Positions 35,732-44,594 of a stretch of 64,000 bases of DNA are shown here, in pieces. The notes beneath the pieces were generated by a model. The model saw only the letters and a program-made list of their open reading frames with translations. It was not told where the DNA came from and ran no database searches. The number at the start of each line of letters is the position of its first letter. The stretch's first letter is position 1. Source of the stretch: RGIG3528 sp045598045 (GTDB lineage: Bacteria > Bacillota > Clostridia > Lachnospirales > Lachnospiraceae); NCBI GenBank assembly GCA_045598045.1, contig JAZLLG010000002.1:1-64000 (forward strand). Reading direction: 5' to 3'. The position numbers were made by a program, and so were the translations under genes.

Positions 35732-36382
35732 ATGGATTACATCGAAATGACCGTAAAAGAGGTCAAAACAAACTGCAGAACACTCAGTGAAGAGATTTAT
35801 AAAAGCGGCTTCAGACCGGAGCTTGTTATTTTCATAGCAAGAGGAGCATTCCAAATCGGCAAGATTATTTCCGAGAATTTCAAGTGTCCGCTTGCCGAAA
35901 TACGGTGCTCAAGAAATGGCGGAAAGTCCAAAGATTTTCTGGCACCTGTTCTTAAGTGTATACCCGCCGGAATAAAGGCGAAGCTGCGTGAGAAGGAGAT
36001 GAACAAAAATCTCAAAAGCGGTGACGGGGCTCGTACCACCGAATTTAACGTTTCATCCTGGAGCAGATTTGACGGAGCAAAAAAGATTCTTCTCGTAGAT
36101 GATTCCATCGACAGCGGCTACAGTATGAGGGCGGCTTATGACTGCATTACTGAGTACTTTGACGGCGCAGAAGTGAAAGTGGCTGTAATCAATGAATTCG
36201 ATGGTGCGGAAAAGATTATTAAGGCAGACTACTGTCTGTTAAGAAACAAACTGATTTCGGGACCATGGTCGAATGACTCTCCGGAACACAGACGATTTTT
36301 GAGACGCTACGAGGATTGGAAAGCTCAGGAAAAGAGATATGAAGCAACTGACTCTGAGAGAGATACAACTGAAACAACTTGA
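35732..36382 (+). CDS. Phosphoribosyltransferase-domain protein
   Basis: A 216-residue protein with a type I phosphoribosyltransferase fold: ELVIFIARGAFQIGKIIS near the N-terminus and the PRPP loop ILLVDDSIDSGYSMRAA in the middle (the acidic pair plus the S/T-G turn). The hypervariable region does not tell the base or acceptor. Genes of this kind occur in sugar-nucleotide and surface-polysaccharide clusters, which fits its place between a PHP phosphoesterase and LicD. The last 44 bases overlap the licD-like gene in another frame. The charged tail ends in SERDTTETT. Confidence 0.8.
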   Translation: MDYIEMTVKEVKTNCRTLSEEIYKSGFRPELVIFIARGAFQIGKIISENFKCPLAEIRCSRNGGKSKDFLAPVLKCIPAGIKAKLREKEMNKNLKSGDGARTTEFNVSSWSRFDGAKKILLVDDSIDSGYSMRAAYDCITEYFDGAEVKVAVINEFDGAEKIIKADYCLLRNKLISGPWSNDSPEHRRFLRRYEDWKAQEKRYEATDSERDTTETT

Positions 36383-37178
36383 CCTTCTTAAGGAAACGGT
36401 AAGGCTTTGCGATAAGTATGAGCTTCCTTACTACCTTATCGGAGGAACGCTTATAGGAGCGGTAAGGCATAAAGGCTTTATTCCTTGGGATGATGACATT
36501 GACGTGGCCATTCCGAGACCTTCTTATGAAAGGTTCATAAGAATTGCTTCAACGGAGCTTGACAAAAAGTATATTACCGAGCATTATTCCACGGAAAACG
36601 GCTACAGAGAGTATCTTCTTCACATAACCGATCCTTCTGCAATAATCAGTGTAAGCAAGGTAAAAAATATCGAATCTGGTGTCTACATTGATGTGCTTCC
36701 CATTGACGGAATTCCATCCGGAAAATTCAAAAGAGCGATTTATAAGTTCAACATACTTAAGTTCAGAGCGCTTGCGGGACTTGTAAACATAGATGTAATA
36801 CGCGACAAGAAGAGAACTACCGTTGAAAAGGTAATCATAGGGGTCGGAAGGATTATTCCAATCGGAAAACTCATGAACCTCAAGAAAATCCGACAGAGAA
36901 CCGACAAGTATGTAAAGCAGTTCTCTTATGAGGAATGTGAAGACGTTGGGACAATATTCGGAAATTATGGTTTTCATGAAATTGTTCCGAAAGATTATTT
37001 CGGAAAGGGAGTTAAGGTTACATTTGAAGGGGGTAGCTTCAATGCACCGGTAAGGACTCACGAATATTTGAAGCATATGTATGGTGACTACATGACACCT
37101 CCGCCGGAAAGCGAGCGCATGGGACACCATGTCGAAGATAAAATAATGACAAATATAGCGAAAGAGCACAACAGGTAA
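36339..37178 (+). CDS. LicD-family phosphotransferase
   Basis: A 279-residue member of the LicD family, which moves phosphocholine or similar phospho-alcohol groups onto cell-wall teichoic acid or glycans. The nucleotidyltransferase-like core is clear: YYLIGGTLIGAVRHKGFIPW, then DDDIDVAIPR with the metal-binding aspartates and SGVYIDVLPIDG. It starts inside the end of the preceding gene (44-base overlap). It acts logically with the CDP-glycerol transferases upstream, but no choline uptake or licC gene is seen. The stop codon lies in the loop of the terminator at 37162-37192. Confidence 0.9.
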   Translation: MKQLTLREIQLKQLDLLKETVRLCDKYELPYYLIGGTLIGAVRHKGFIPWDDDIDVAIPRPSYERFIRIASTELDKKYITEHYSTENGYREYLLHITDPSAIISVSKVKNIESGVYIDVLPIDGIPSGKFKRAIYKFNILKFRALAGLVNIDVIRDKKRTTVEKVIIGVGRIIPIGKLMNLKKIRQRTDKYVKQFSYEECEDVGTIFGNYGFHEIVPKDYFGKGVKVTFEGGSFNAPVRTHEYLKHMYGDYMTPPPESERMGHHVEDKIMTNIAKEHNR

Positions 37179-37192
37179 ACTGCTGTGCTCTT
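37162..37192. terminator. Bidirectional terminator between licD-like gene and PBP gene
   Basis: AAGAGCACA (37162-37170) pairs with TGTGCTCTT (37184-37192), then an A/C mismatch and CAG/CTG close a 5-base loop. A-rich on the left and TTTTAAATTT on the right allow use by both converging genes. Confidence 0.85.
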
Positions 37193-37198
37193 TTAAAT

Positions 37199-40024
37199 TT
37201 ACCACCAGCTGGCCGGTGTAGGAGTCGGAAGCGGAACAGCATCCGGCAATTCGGTATCGTCGTTTAAGCTGTTCAAGTATTCTTCCAGACCGGGAACAGG
37301 CGTGGGTGTGGGCGTGGGCGAAGGGAAAACGCCGTACGGAATGCCACATTCCCAACAATAGTCTTTGGGCAGGATGTACTTGGTGTCGACAGTCTTGTAT
37401 TCAATCTTTTGCTTAACTTCCTCGGGCTTCGGAGTGACGGAAGGAGCATATCCGAACGGGGTGGGAGTAGGCGAAAGCATTGTTTTGTCAAGCTCTGTCG
37501 GTGTCCAGAATTCAGGCTCTTCTTTTATGAGAAGAACTTCTTCTTTTGTGTTTGAACAATACCTTGAGGCTAGAAGCCCTGTATCGAGGCAGACGGTTAC
37601 TTTTCTGTGACAGTCGCAATATTCGGTTGGAGCGGTACCCTTTGCAAAATACTCCTCGCGAACGAAGGAACCACCTTCGTAGCAATCGCATACACCGTCA
37701 ATGGCAAGCTTTCCGGACTTGGTGCAAACCTTTGCGGTTACGATATTGTCGGGAGCGGTGAAACCAATGTCGGGAAGCTGTTTTTTCTCATGAACCTGTT
37801 CCATTATCTGACGCCAGATGTTTGTGTGAACGTTAGTCTGATCGACGGTATAGGAGATGTCGAAGCCTTCCCAGATGCCTGCGGTGTAGTAAGGCGAAAA
37901 ACCTTCGAACCAGAGGTCGTAGTTGTCGGTTGTTGTACCGGACTTGCCGGCAACCGTCATAGGATAATCTACCGGGTTGGCTCTTGTGGCGGAACCGACG
38001 CCGGGTAAAACCGTATCCTGCATGGCTGCGGTTAAGAGGTAAGCGGTTGAGGTTTTAATGACCTGTTTCTTTTCGGCTGTGTGGCGGATGATAACGTTGC
38101 CGTCATGGTCACGAACTTCTGTGTAGTAGTATGGCTTGTTGTATACGCCATGGTTTGCTATTGCTGCATATGCGGCGGTAAGTTCCATGTTTGTAACACC
38201 GTTTGTCAGACCACCGAGTGCAAGCGGAAGACCGATATCGGTGTAAACCTTTCCGTCTTCGTCCGTCATGTAGTCGACAAGTGTTGTGAAACCAAGCTTC
38301 TGAAGATACTGGAAGGCAACCTGTGGAGATACTTTTTCAAGAGTCTTGACGGCAAGTATGTTCATGGAATAAGAAATTCCGAGTCTTGCGGGGGAGAGAC
38401 CCTGATAGCCCTTTGTGTACCAGTTATTAACTTCCTTTGTGCTGCCGGAATAGTAGTAAGGGCAGTCATCAATGGCGGTTGCCAGAGTGACCGCTCCGGT
38501 GTCAACTGCCGGAAGATATGCGGCAAGTACTTTGTAGGTGGAACCTACCTGACGAAGTGAGTCCGTTGCTCTGGAGAAGGTTCTGTTGCCTGTTTTGGCA
38601 CCACGGCCGCCTACGATGGCAAGTATTTTCCCGGTGCTCTGCTCAATCATAACAAAAGAAATCTGTGGCTGAAGCGTGTGGACGTAACGCTCACCGAGAA
38701 CAACGTCACCTTCCCGGACCATGGCATCGTAGAAGATGTCAATGCATTCCTCAATGTAGCTTAAATCGGCGGTCATGAGGTCGAACACACCGCCGTATAT
38801 ACGCGACATTGCACGGTCTGTGTCGTCAAAGTAGTTAAAATATTTAAGAAAATCCGCAAGCTGGTAGTGCTTTGTGGTGCCGTCGGCTTTTTTTACCGAG
38901 AGAGCATAAGAAATGTCGTAGAAAGTTCCTTCTCCAAGCTCCGGATAGTTTTCGACGTTATTAATAACGGAATCGCATATTTCCTGAATGTCCTTGTCCT
39001 GCGTGGTCATAACCGAAAGACCGCCGGTGTAAATGAGGTCAGAGGCTTCGTCTTTTGAATAACCGAGATTGGTGAGGTCGGTCATAAGCTGTGAAATGAC
39101 TTCATCCGTGAAGTAGCTGTAATATTCTGCATTCTTTGTGGATTCGACGTAGTCAAATATACGTATATAAACGTCATCGGAATCGAGCAGTGCTTCATCG
39201 TACTGCGCTCTGTCGATGAAACCGCCTTCGAGCATTTCGCGAAGAACTTCCGCACGACGCTTTTTGTTCGCTTCCGGCTCGCGATACGGATTCATTTTCG
39301 TCGGCGATTTGGGAAGGGAAGCAAGAACGGCTCCTTCGGAAAGTGTCAGGTTTGAAACGTCTTTTCCAAAGTACGTTTGGGAAGCCATCTGTATGCCGTA
39401 GGCACCTTGACCGAAGTTAATGGTGTTGAGGTAGTACTCAAGAATCTGGTTTTTGCTGAGAGTGTCTTCAAGCTTGATGGCAAGATACTGCTCCTGGACT
39501 TTTCTTACGAACTTTGAAATGTCGCTCTTTTCGTTACCACCGGAGAAAACCTGGTTCTTAAGAAGCTGCTGGGTGAGTGTGGAACCACCGCTTTCGAGCG
39601 ATCCGCTTTGGATGACTTCGCTGACGGCACGGAAGATGGAGCGGACATCAATACCTTTATGAGTCCAGAAACGTTCGTCTTCTATGGCTACAAAGCTGTT
39701 GTAGACATAATCCGGTATCTTGTCTAATGTTACATACTCACGGTTGCCACCCGCGCCGACAAGAGTCTGTGAAACGGAACCGTCTGAGTAGTAGAAACGA
39801 GTGATGTAGCCTTCCGGAACAACATTGATGTTGTCAATGCTCGGAGCGGAAGCAATCAGGCCGTTTAACGCACCGAACCCTGCAAAACCGCACACCGTAG
39901 CGAGGGCTATAAGTATTATTATTCCGAGTCTGAAAGCTGATATTCCGAACTTAGTGTTAAAACGGGAAGTTTTATCCTTCAGACGATGTATTTTTCTGTT
40001 TATTTCATTTTTTCCGTAATCCAT
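37199..40024 (-). CDS. Class A penicillin-binding protein (transglycosylase/transpeptidase, PBP1A-type)
   Basis: A 941-residue bifunctional murein synthase. A cytoplasmic tail and one membrane helix (residues 30-55) lead into a GT51 transglycosylase domain (EDERFWTHKGID with the catalytic Glu, GGSTLTQQLLKN). The transpeptidase has STYK (Ser495), SMN near residue 553 and KSGTT (Lys694). A late Cys-containing segment (CTKSGKLAIDGVCDCYEGG) and a Pro/Thr-rich tail (PTPTPFGY, SPTPTPTPVPG) follow, ending in ASWW. All catalytic motifs are intact, so a working enzyme is expected. AAAGGA precedes the ATG. It is transcribed away from potA. Confidence 0.95.
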   Translation of the reverse strand: MDYGKNEINRKIHRLKDKTSRFNTKFGISAFRLGIIILIALATVCGFAGFGALNGLIASAPSIDNINVVPEGYITRFYYSDGSVSQTLVGAGGNREYVTLDKIPDYVYNSFVAIEDERFWTHKGIDVRSIFRAVSEVIQSGSLESGGSTLTQQLLKNQVFSGGNEKSDISKFVRKVQEQYLAIKLEDTLSKNQILEYYLNTINFGQGAYGIQMASQTYFGKDVSNLTLSEGAVLASLPKSPTKMNPYREPEANKKRRAEVLREMLEGGFIDRAQYDEALLDSDDVYIRIFDYVESTKNAEYYSYFTDEVISQLMTDLTNLGYSKDEASDLIYTGGLSVMTTQDKDIQEICDSVINNVENYPELGEGTFYDISYALSVKKADGTTKHYQLADFLKYFNYFDDTDRAMSRIYGGVFDLMTADLSYIEECIDIFYDAMVREGDVVLGERYVHTLQPQISFVMIEQSTGKILAIVGGRGAKTGNRTFSRATDSLRQVGSTYKVLAAYLPAVDTGAVTLATAIDDCPYYYSGSTKEVNNWYTKGYQGLSPARLGISYSMNILAVKTLEKVSPQVAFQYLQKLGFTTLVDYMTDEDGKVYTDIGLPLALGGLTNGVTNMELTAAYAAIANHGVYNKPYYYTEVRDHDGNVIIRHTAEKKQVIKTSTAYLLTAAMQDTVLPGVGSATRANPVDYPMTVAGKSGTTTDNYDLWFEGFSPYYTAGIWEGFDISYTVDQTNVHTNIWRQIMEQVHEKKQLPDIGFTAPDNIVTAKVCTKSGKLAIDGVCDCYEGGSFVREEYFAKGTAPTEYCDCHRKVTVCLDTGLLASRYCSNTKEEVLLIKEEPEFWTPTELDKTMLSPTPTPFGYAPSVTPKPEEVKQKIEYKTVDTKYILPKDYCWECGIPYGVFPSPTPTPTPVPGLEEYLNSLNDDTELPDAVPLPTPTPASWW

Positions 40025-40148
40025 AATATGTATCCTTTATCTGCAGGCAAATGCTCGATTTTATTGGGGTTTTGAAGCTCTGATATTATATATAATCTGA
40101 ACTAACTTTTCTATTCTAACATAATAATAAATCCTGCGCAAATTTTTA

Positions 40149-40177
40149 ATGACATTTGGAAAAAACTATAGTATAAT
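40149..40177 (+). promoter_or_regulatory. potABCD promoter
   Basis: ATGACA (40149-40154) and a perfect TATAAT (40172-40177) with a 17-base spacer, 42 bases ahead of potA. Confidence 0.7.
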
Positions 40178-40219
40178 TCGTTCTCGAAAAATCTGAAACA
40201 GTAAAGGATTGGAGCATAA

Positions 40220-41785
40220 ATGAAAAAACTTATCCAGTTTAAAAACATTGTTAAGAATTTTGACGGACAGCTCGTGCTCAAGGGCATTAACCTTGACATA
40301 TACGAGAATGAGTTTGTTACCCTTCTTGGTCCTTCAGGATGCGGAAAAACAACGCTTTTAAGAATCCTTGGCGGTTTCCTGGAACCGGACGAGGGATGTG
40401 TTTTAATGGACGGTGAAGACATTTCCAAGCTTCCCCCTTATAAGCGTGACCTGAATACTGTTTTTCAGAAGTACGCTCTTTTTCCGCATATGAACGTTTT
40501 TGATAATGTTGCATTCGGGCTGAATATTAAAAAAGAGCCTAAAGACCTTATTGAACAGAAGGTTATGCGTATGCTCAGACTTGTTGGTCTTGAGGACTAC
40601 GCAAAAAGAGGCATTACGGAGATGTCCGGCGGTCAGCAGCAGCGTGTTGCCATCGCACGAGCTCTTGTAAATGAGCCGAAGGTTCTTCTGCTCGATGAGC
40701 CCTTGAGTGCGCTTGATGCAAAACTTCGTAAGGAGATGCAGAAAGAGCTTAAAAAGATCCAGCAGGAAGTAGGCATCACATTCATTTTCGTTACCCACGA
40801 TCAGGAAGAAGCCCTCACGATGTCCGACAAGATTGTCGTTATGAAGGAAGGCGAAATCCAGCAGATCGGCACACCGACAGACATCTACAACGAGCCTGTA
40901 AACCGTTATGTTGCAAACTTCATCGGAGAAAGCAACATCATCGACGGTGTTATGCTTGAGGACTTCAAGGTTCAGTTTGAGGACAAGGTTTTTGAATGTG
41001 TTGATGCAGGATTTAATCCCAACGAACCGGTTGAGGTTGTAATCCGTCCGGAGGACCTTGATATTGTTGCTCCTCGTTCCGGAAAACTCAGAGGTATTGT
41101 AAAATCAGTTCTCTTTAAGGGCGTGCACTACGAAACAATCGTTGAAACATCACAAGGTACAAGCATTACGGTTAAGATGAATGTTTCAGAAGATAAGCCT
41201 GTTGTTAATGAAGAAGCAAACGAGATGATGTCCGCAAATGACTTCTACCTCGACATCCTTGATATTGATGAGTTGAACGACGCATTTATCATTGACCGTG
41301 CGGACGCTCAGGCATGGAATCCCGAATCGGAAGAACGTATTTCCATTTATGAAGTGCGTTATGAGATTGCAAAGGAAAAAGGTACATACCCTGTTACATT
41401 CTCTACATCTGCAGGCACTTCCGTTACCGTAAACGCTATAGTTGCCGAAGTAAATAAAGTTGTGGACGAAGAGTACAACGAAGAAATTTACGCCGTTAAC
41501 TTCTTTAAGAAGGCAGACGAGATTCAGGAAAGCCAGCTCCTCGATACAGACCTCAAAGTCTGGGCAAATGCTTATGCATACGACCTTGAGGACCAGGCTT
41601 CGGTTGAAATTACGGAAGTCCTTTATGACTTCGACCCCGCAACCATCACTCCCGGTGTATATGACGTAACATTCAAGACAAAAGGTTACGAATATAAAAT
41701 AGACACAACGGACAAGACAGAAGTAGGTGCTCAGGTAGGACTTAAGTTCGGTCCTGAAGACCTTCACATCATGAGGAAGTCATAA
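40220..41785 (+). CDS. potA: Spermidine/putrescine ABC transporter ATPase PotA with Ig-like insertion
   Basis: A 521-residue ATPase of polyamine import; the family is usually 350-380 residues. The ATPase core is normal: Walker A GPSGCGKTT, signature MSGGQQQR, Walker B LLLDEPLSALD, switch His VTHDQEEA. The TOBE domain begins normally (VIRPEDLDIV, VLFKGVHYE) and ends normally (EVGAQVGLKFGPEDLHIM), but about 170 residues (roughly 325-495) are inserted between the halves. The insert contains two related segments, each ending with G-x-Y-x-VTF (GTYPVTF, GVYDVTF), a pattern of bacterial Ig-like folds. potB starts on the stop codon (TAATG). Confidence 0.93.
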   Translation: MKKLIQFKNIVKNFDGQLVLKGINLDIYENEFVTLLGPSGCGKTTLLRILGGFLEPDEGCVLMDGEDISKLPPYKRDLNTVFQKYALFPHMNVFDNVAFGLNIKKEPKDLIEQKVMRMLRLVGLEDYAKRGITEMSGGQQQRVAIARALVNEPKVLLLDEPLSALDAKLRKEMQKELKKIQQEVGITFIFVTHDQEEALTMSDKIVVMKEGEIQQIGTPTDIYNEPVNRYVANFIGESNIIDGVMLEDFKVQFEDKVFECVDAGFNPNEPVEVVIRPEDLDIVAPRSGKLRGIVKSVLFKGVHYETIVETSQGTSITVKMNVSEDKPVVNEEANEMMSANDFYLDILDIDELNDAFIIDRADAQAWNPESEERISIYEVRYEIAKEKGTYPVTFSTSAGTSVTVNAIVAEVNKVVDEEYNEEIYAVNFFKKADEIQESQLLDTDLKVWANAYAYDLEDQASVEITEVLYDFDPATITPGVYDVTFKTKGYEYKIDTTDKTEVGAQVGLKFGPEDLHIMRKS

Positions 41786-42624
41786 TGAAACAGTTCAGAA
41801 AAATGACCTATCCGTATGTGATATGGATTTCGGTTCTTGTAGTTGCTCCGATGCTCCTTATCCTTCTTTATGCATTTACAAAAGAAGGGAATTCGGTTAC
41901 CGACTTCCTGTTCACATTCAATAACTTTAAACGTTTCTTCGTTGACAGCGTCTTCGGAGAGGTGCTTCTCAGAAGCCTTCGTGTTGCGCTTGTCACCACA
42001 ATAGTATGCATTCTTTTGGGCTATCCGGCAGGATATTTCATTGCAAAGTGCTCCGAAGGGCTGAAGATGACGTGGGTTCTCCTTATCACCTTCCCCACAT
42101 GGATTAATATGCTTGTAAGAACCTATGCATGGATGGGCATACTTCAAGATGACGGAATTGTCAATAACCTTCTTCAGCTTATCGGTATCGGAAAAGTAAC
42201 CATTCTCCATACGGAATTTGCAGTTATTCTCGGCATGGTTTACAACTTCCTTCCGTTCATGATTCTACAGATTTACACATCGCTTACCAAGATGGACGGA
42301 AGCCTTCTGGAAGCAGCCGCCGACCTCGGCGCGGACAGGGTTAAGGCTTTCATGAAAGTAACACTCCCGTTGTCAATCCCGGGGGTTATAAGCGGAATAA
42401 CGCTTGTTTTTCTTCCTGCGGTGTCCAGCTTCTTTATTCCGAAGCTACTTGGCGGCGGACAGTACGTTATGGTCGGAAACCTTATCGAATCGCAGTTCCT
42501 TACAAGCGGAGACTGGAATTTCGGAAGCGCAATTTCACTCATAATGGTTATTATTATCATGATTTCAATGTACATTACACGAAAGGTCGACAAGACCGAA
42601 GTAATGGAAAAGAGGGCAGACTAA
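41785..42624 (+). CDS. potB: Polyamine ABC transporter permease PotB
   Basis: A 279-residue permease with six membrane helices. The EAA coupling loop that docks on PotA reads EAAADLGADRVKAFMKVTLPLS. Its N-terminal helix and the long periplasmic-side stretch with WINMLVRTYAWMGIL are typical of PotB/PotH. It is coupled to potA by a TAATG overlap and to potC, whose TTG start follows the stop directly. Confidence 0.94.
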   Translation: MKQFRKMTYPYVIWISVLVVAPMLLILLYAFTKEGNSVTDFLFTFNNFKRFFVDSVFGEVLLRSLRVALVTTIVCILLGYPAGYFIAKCSEGLKMTWVLLITFPTWINMLVRTYAWMGILQDDGIVNNLLQLIGIGKVTILHTEFAVILGMVYNFLPFMILQIYTSLTKMDGSLLEAAADLGADRVKAFMKVTLPLSIPGVISGITLVFLPAVSSFFIPKLLGGGQYVMVGNLIESQFLTSGDWNFGSAISLIMVIIIMISMYITRKVDKTEVMEKRAD

Positions 42625-43425
42625 TTGAAAAGGAAAAACCACATCGGAACAACAATATATATGATGGTGCTGTTGCTTTTCTTTTATGCACCCATTATAT
42701 ACACGATTGTCTTTTCGTTTAATTCAGGCCGTTCCCTGACACGTTTCGAAGGCTTTTCCCTTCAGTGGTACGAAAAGATGTTCGGTGATTCGAACATGAT
42801 GCAGTCTGTACTTTACACAATTATTATTGCGGTTCTTGCCACAGCAATTTCAACTGTAGTGGGTACATTTACTGCCATCGGTCTTTCGAAATCAAACAAA
42901 ATACTTAAAAATATTGTGGAACAGGTTAACGACCTTCCGCTGATGAATCCGGATATCGTTACGGCTATCGGTCTTCTGATGCTTTTCTCTGCTCTTCATG
43001 TGAGAAAGGGATTCGGCACCATGCTCATAGCACACATAATGTTCTGTGTGCCTTATGTAATGCTCAGTGTAACTCCTAAGCTTAAGAGCCTTGATCCGAA
43101 CCTGTGCGATGCTGCCATGGATCTTGGCGCAACGCCTATCAGAGCGCTTACAAAAGTGATTGTTCCTCAGATTATGCCCGGTATAGTTTCAGGAGCGCTT
43201 ATTGCGTTTACGATGTCCTTTGATGACTTCGTTATTTCCTACTTTGTAACCGGTAACGGTGTATCAAACATCTCAATTCTTGTTTATTCAATGTCAAAGC
43301 GTGTAAATCCTTCCATAAACGCTCTTTCGACCTTGATAATAGTTATTATTTCCATATTCCTGCTGCTTGTTAATGTTGTTCCTTCGGCTTTGGCAAAGAA
43401 AAAAGAGAAAAAAGCAGCCAATTAA
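42625..43425 (+). CDS. potC: Polyamine ABC transporter permease PotC, TTG start
   Basis: A 266-residue permease with six helices and the EAA-type loop DAAMDLGATPIRALTKVIVPQI, matching PotC/PotI. It pairs with PotB to form the channel. The start is TTG immediately after the potB stop, with AGAGGG 9 bases upstream; no ATG is available at a sensible distance. A 64-base gap leads to potD. Confidence 0.93.
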   Translation: MKRKNHIGTTIYMMVLLLFFYAPIIYTIVFSFNSGRSLTRFEGFSLQWYEKMFGDSNMMQSVLYTIIIAVLATAISTVVGTFTAIGLSKSNKILKNIVEQVNDLPLMNPDIVTAIGLLMLFSALHVRKGFGTMLIAHIMFCVPYVMLSVTPKLKSLDPNLCDAAMDLGATPIRALTKVIVPQIMPGIVSGALIAFTMSFDDFVISYFVTGNGVSNISILVYSMSKRVNPSINALSTLIIVIISIFLLLVNVVPSALAKKKEKKAAN

Positions 43426-43489
43426 TTTTCGATAGTGTTTGGGTTTTACACTTAAATATTTCATTCTGTAAAGGAGACTAAAAGAAAAA

Positions 43490-44548
43490 ATGAAAAAACG
43501 TTTCACTGTAATGCTTCTTGTTATCGGTATGGTTTGCACAATGCTTGCTGGCTGCAGTAGGAAGCCGACTATGAAACTTTTCCTCCCGGGTGAGTACCTC
43601 GGTGAGGGAGTAATTGAGGGATTTGAGAAAGAATATGGCTGCAAGGTCATCGTTGAAAATTTTGACTCAAATGAAATGATGTACACAAAAATTTCAGCAG
43701 GTGATGCTTACGATGTACTCATTCCTTCTGACTACATGATTGAGAGACTTCTTAAAGAAAATTCTTTACAGCCGCTTGATAAGGCTGCACTTACAAATCT
43801 CGGTGCTCTTGCCGATGAAGTAAAGAATCTTTCTTTTGACGCTGATAACACATACGCTGTCCCTTATTTCTGGGGCAATGTAGGTATCGTTTATGTTAAG
43901 AGCAACGTTGACGTAGCCGATCTTGAACATGACGATTACGGTATCTTCCAGAACGAAAAATATAAGGGACGTATCTATGTTTACGATTCAGAAAGAGATA
44001 TGTTCATGGTTGCGTTAAAGCAGCTTGGTTATTCCTGCAACACAAACAATGAAGAAGAAATTCAGGCAGCTTACGACTGGCTTGTACAGGTTGGTAAGAC
44101 AATGAAGCCCGTATACGTTACGGATGAAGTTATCGATGATATGCTTCACGAGGACCTTGATCTTGCTGTAATGTACAGCGGTGATGCAGCATATATCACT
44201 TCAGAGAATGATAATCTTGGTTACTATGTTCCCAAGTGCGGAACAAACATCTGGTATGACTGCATGGTTATTCCGAAGAATGCCGAGAATCCTGAGCTTG
44301 CTAACAAGTTCATCAACTATATGCTTACTCATGATGCAGCTCTCGCAAATACACAGGGTGTAGGCTACACTTCTCCCGTAAAGGATGTCATCAATGAAGT
44401 ATACGGCGCAGGCGGAGACTTCGAAGGAAACGAAGCATATTATCCCAGAGCAGGATACGAAAAGGATGAGCCCTTCAACGACAACGAATACTTAAGAACA
44501 AGACTCTCTGAGCTCTGGATTAAAGTAAAAGCTAATTCAGCAAACTAA
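43490..44548 (+). CDS. potD: Spermidine/putrescine-binding lipoprotein PotD
   Basis: A 352-residue lipoprotein (lipobox MLAGC near residue 22) of the PotD/PotF solute-binding family: LPGEYLGEGVIEGFEKEYGCKV, SDYMIERLL, VPYFWGNVGIVY and the late YSGDAAYITSEN segment that lines the polyamine pocket in the family. It captures polyamine outside the membrane for PotABC. AAAGGAG lies at 43470-43476, a long 13 bases from the ATG. The operon ends with the strong hairpin at 44561-44588. Confidence 0.94.
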   Translation: MKKRFTVMLLVIGMVCTMLAGCSRKPTMKLFLPGEYLGEGVIEGFEKEYGCKVIVENFDSNEMMYTKISAGDAYDVLIPSDYMIERLLKENSLQPLDKAALTNLGALADEVKNLSFDADNTYAVPYFWGNVGIVYVKSNVDVADLEHDDYGIFQNEKYKGRIYVYDSERDMFMVALKQLGYSCNTNNEEEIQAAYDWLVQVGKTMKPVYVTDEVIDDMLHEDLDLAVMYSGDAAYITSENDNLGYYVPKCGTNIWYDCMVIPKNAENPELANKFINYMLTHDAALANTQGVGYTSPVKDVINEVYGAGGDFEGNEAYYPRAGYEKDEPFNDNEYLRTRLSELWIKVKANSAN

Positions 44549-44560
44549 AAAAGAATTCAA

Positions 44561-44588
44561 AAATCCCTCACGGTTTTGTGAGGGATTT
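44561..44588. terminator. Bidirectional terminator between potD and argH
   Basis: An 11-pair stem (AAATCCCTCAC 44561-44571 with 44578-44588) with a 6-base loop; T run on the right, A run on the left. It serves potD and the converging argH. Confidence 0.93.
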
Positions 44589-44594
44589 TTTGAA

